A stretch of 5,784 nucleotides of DNA. Origin: Verrucomicrobia bacterium UBA2460 (lineage in GTDB: Bacteria; Verrucomicrobiota; Verrucomicrobiia; Methylacidiphilales; Verrucolacustridaceae). The stretch lies in the NCBI GenBank assembly GCA_002342345.1, contig DDPU01000084.1:1-5784 (forward strand), given 5' to 3'. Numbering within the stretch: the first letter of the stretch is position 1; every line of letters begins with the position of its first letter. The position numbers were made by a program, and so were the translations under genes. Below the pieces are notes generated by a model. The model was not told the DNA's origin, made no database searches, and was given only the letters and a program-made list of their open reading frames with translations. Below are positions 4,706-5,784 of this stretch, piece by piece.

Positions 4706-5784
4706 GTGAATGGGAACGTGAAGGAAAAGCCGGCGGCAGGCCGGGGCGAGATTTTTGCCTGGTGCTGGTACGACTTTGCCAACAGCGCTTTTGTCACGGT
4801 GGTGATCACGGTGGTGGGCGGGGTTTTTTTTACGAAATCGGTCTGTGGCGGGGCGGAGTGGGGGGAACTCCTGTGGGGTTCGGCGCTCTCGGTTTCGGCG
4901 GCGGTGGCGATGCTGGTGGGGCCGGTACTGGGATGGTGGGCGGATCGGCGGGCGGCCAAGAAACCGTTGTTGGTCGGGTTGACCCTGGTTTGCGTGGCGG
5001 CCACGGCACTGATGGGGTTGCCCGCATTGGGCGTTGCGGCGGTGACGGGATTGTTGGTGATCGCAAACGCCGCCTTTCTCCTGGGGGAAAATCTGGTGGC
5101 GGCGTTTCTTCCGGAATTGGCCCCGCCAGGAAGGCGGGGAAAGATTTCCGCCTACGGGTGGGGGTTTGGGTATGTGGGGGGACTGGCATCCTTGGGCCTG
5201 GCCCTGGGGATTTTGTCCACAGGCGGGGATGGGGCGGCACGGAAAGTGTTTCCGGCCACGGCAGCATTCCTGCTGCTAGCCGCATTGCCGACGATGCTTT
5301 TTCTGCAGGAAAGGGCTCGACCGGTCCGGCAATCGGTGACCGAGCCGGATTGGAAGGCGGTTGGGCAAACGGTCCGGGCCCGGCCGGATCTACGGAAACT
5401 GCTGCTGGGCTTGGGCGCCTCCCTGACGGGACTGAGTGCGGTGGTGGGATTTGCCTCGATCTACGCCACCAGGGAGATCGGCTTCACGTTGGCGGACACG
5501 GTGAAGCTTTTTGTGGTGTTGCAGGCGACCGCGGTGGTGGGGGCGCTGGCAACGGGACCATGGCAGGACCGCCGCGGGGCGAGGCCGGTGCTGCTTTCGG
5601 CGCTGGGATTGTGGGTGCTGGTGAGCGTGGGCGCGTGGTGGAGTCGCTCGACGGGTTCCTTTTATGCGGTGGCGGCGCTGGCGGGGTTGGGGATGGGGTG
5701 GCTGCAGTCGGCAGGCCGCGCGGCCGTGGCGGAGATCACCCCGGAGGGACAACAAGGGGAGGTGTTTGGCTTGTGGGGGTTTGC
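4706..5784 (+). CDS. MFS transporter, UMF1 (Atg22-like) family, 3' partial
   Basis: The reading frame is open from GTG 4706 to the window end (359 complete codons), so the C-terminus is missing. The opening FAWCWYDFANSAFVT (17-31) is the hallmark first helix of the UMF1/Atg22-like branch of the major facilitator superfamily. Other family features are GWWADRRAAKKP (76-87, MFS motif A), LPELAPPGRRGKISAYGWGFGYVGG (135-159) and a second motif-A copy GPWQDRRGARP (284-294). QSAGRAAVAEITPEG (334-348) is also typical. At least nine hydrophobic segments can be seen, with a polar central loop at about 202-230, as expected for an inner-membrane carrier of roughly 12 helices. The substrate is unknown; amino-acid or metabolite efflux is only a guess from Atg22. 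The gap to DUF971 is 16 bases, so it probably belongs to the same transcript. Confidence 0.9.
   Translation, partial: MNGNVKEKPAAGRGEIFAWCWYDFANSAFVTVVITVVGGVFFTKSVCGGAEWGELLWGSALSVSAAVAMLVGPVLGWWADRRAAKKPLLVGLTLVCVAATALMGLPALGVAAVTGLLVIANAAFLLGENLVAAFLPELAPPGRRGKISAYGWGFGYVGGLASLGLALGILSTGGDGAARKVFPATAAFLLLAALPTMLFLQERARPVRQSVTEPDWKAVGQTVRARPDLRKLLLGLGASLTGLSAVVGFASIYATREIGFTLADTVKLFVVLQATAVVGALATGPWQDRRGARPVLLSALGLWVLVSVGAWWSRSTGSFYAVAALAGLGMGWLQSAGRAAVAEITPEGQQGEVFGLWGF

Noticed and set aside
4692..4709. Tiny ATG frame of five codons between DUF971 and the transporter
   Set aside because: Ends after five codons and overlaps the transporter start; GTG 4706 with GGAAG is the better explanation.
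4147..5004. A 285-codon minus-strand open frame spanning three sense genes
   Set aside because: Crosses well-supported genes, has no family features, and its composition follows the GC bias.

Overview
The window is a GC-rich stretch of bacterial DNA (about 60-65% GC, estimated by eye). It is densely coding and every gene is on the + strand. It reads as one co-directional cluster: the 3' part of purD, a secreted or membrane-anchored S41-like protein, a 725-residue three-domain fusion (low-molecular-weight phosphatase + RpiB-like + serine hydroxymethyltransferase), a small DUF971 protein, and the 5' part of a UMF1-type MFS transporter. Gaps between genes are 23, 48, 10 and 16 bases. No rRNA, tRNA, CRISPR array, insertion sequence or strong terminator is visible, and no stretch over 300 bases lacks a gene. 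The gene style, especially an S41-like protein ending its core in TAGQA and a composite GlyA, makes me think of Verrucomicrobiota or a related PVC lineage. That is an impression from memory, not a demonstrated assignment.

Layout: 1-987 purD (5' end missing); 1011-2150 S41-like protein with a substituted catalytic triad; 2199-4376 the fusion; 4387-4689 DUF971; 4706 to beyond the window end, the transporter.

Metabolic logic: PurD uses glycine to make glycinamide ribonucleotide, and SHMT supplies both that glycine and the one-carbon units used later in purine synthesis. RpiB family enzymes make ribose-5-phosphate, the precursor of PRPP. The cluster therefore touches several inputs to purine synthesis.

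The most interesting object is the fusion protein. Its phosphatase and SHMT domains keep their catalytic residues. The RpiB-like middle domain has lost the catalytic Cys and His positions but keeps the fold signature and two C-terminal phosphate-binding Arg positions. It may be a binding or scaffold module rather than an isomerase. The domain order repeats the gene order ywlE-ywlF(rpiB)-ywlG-glyA that I recall from Bacillus subtilis.
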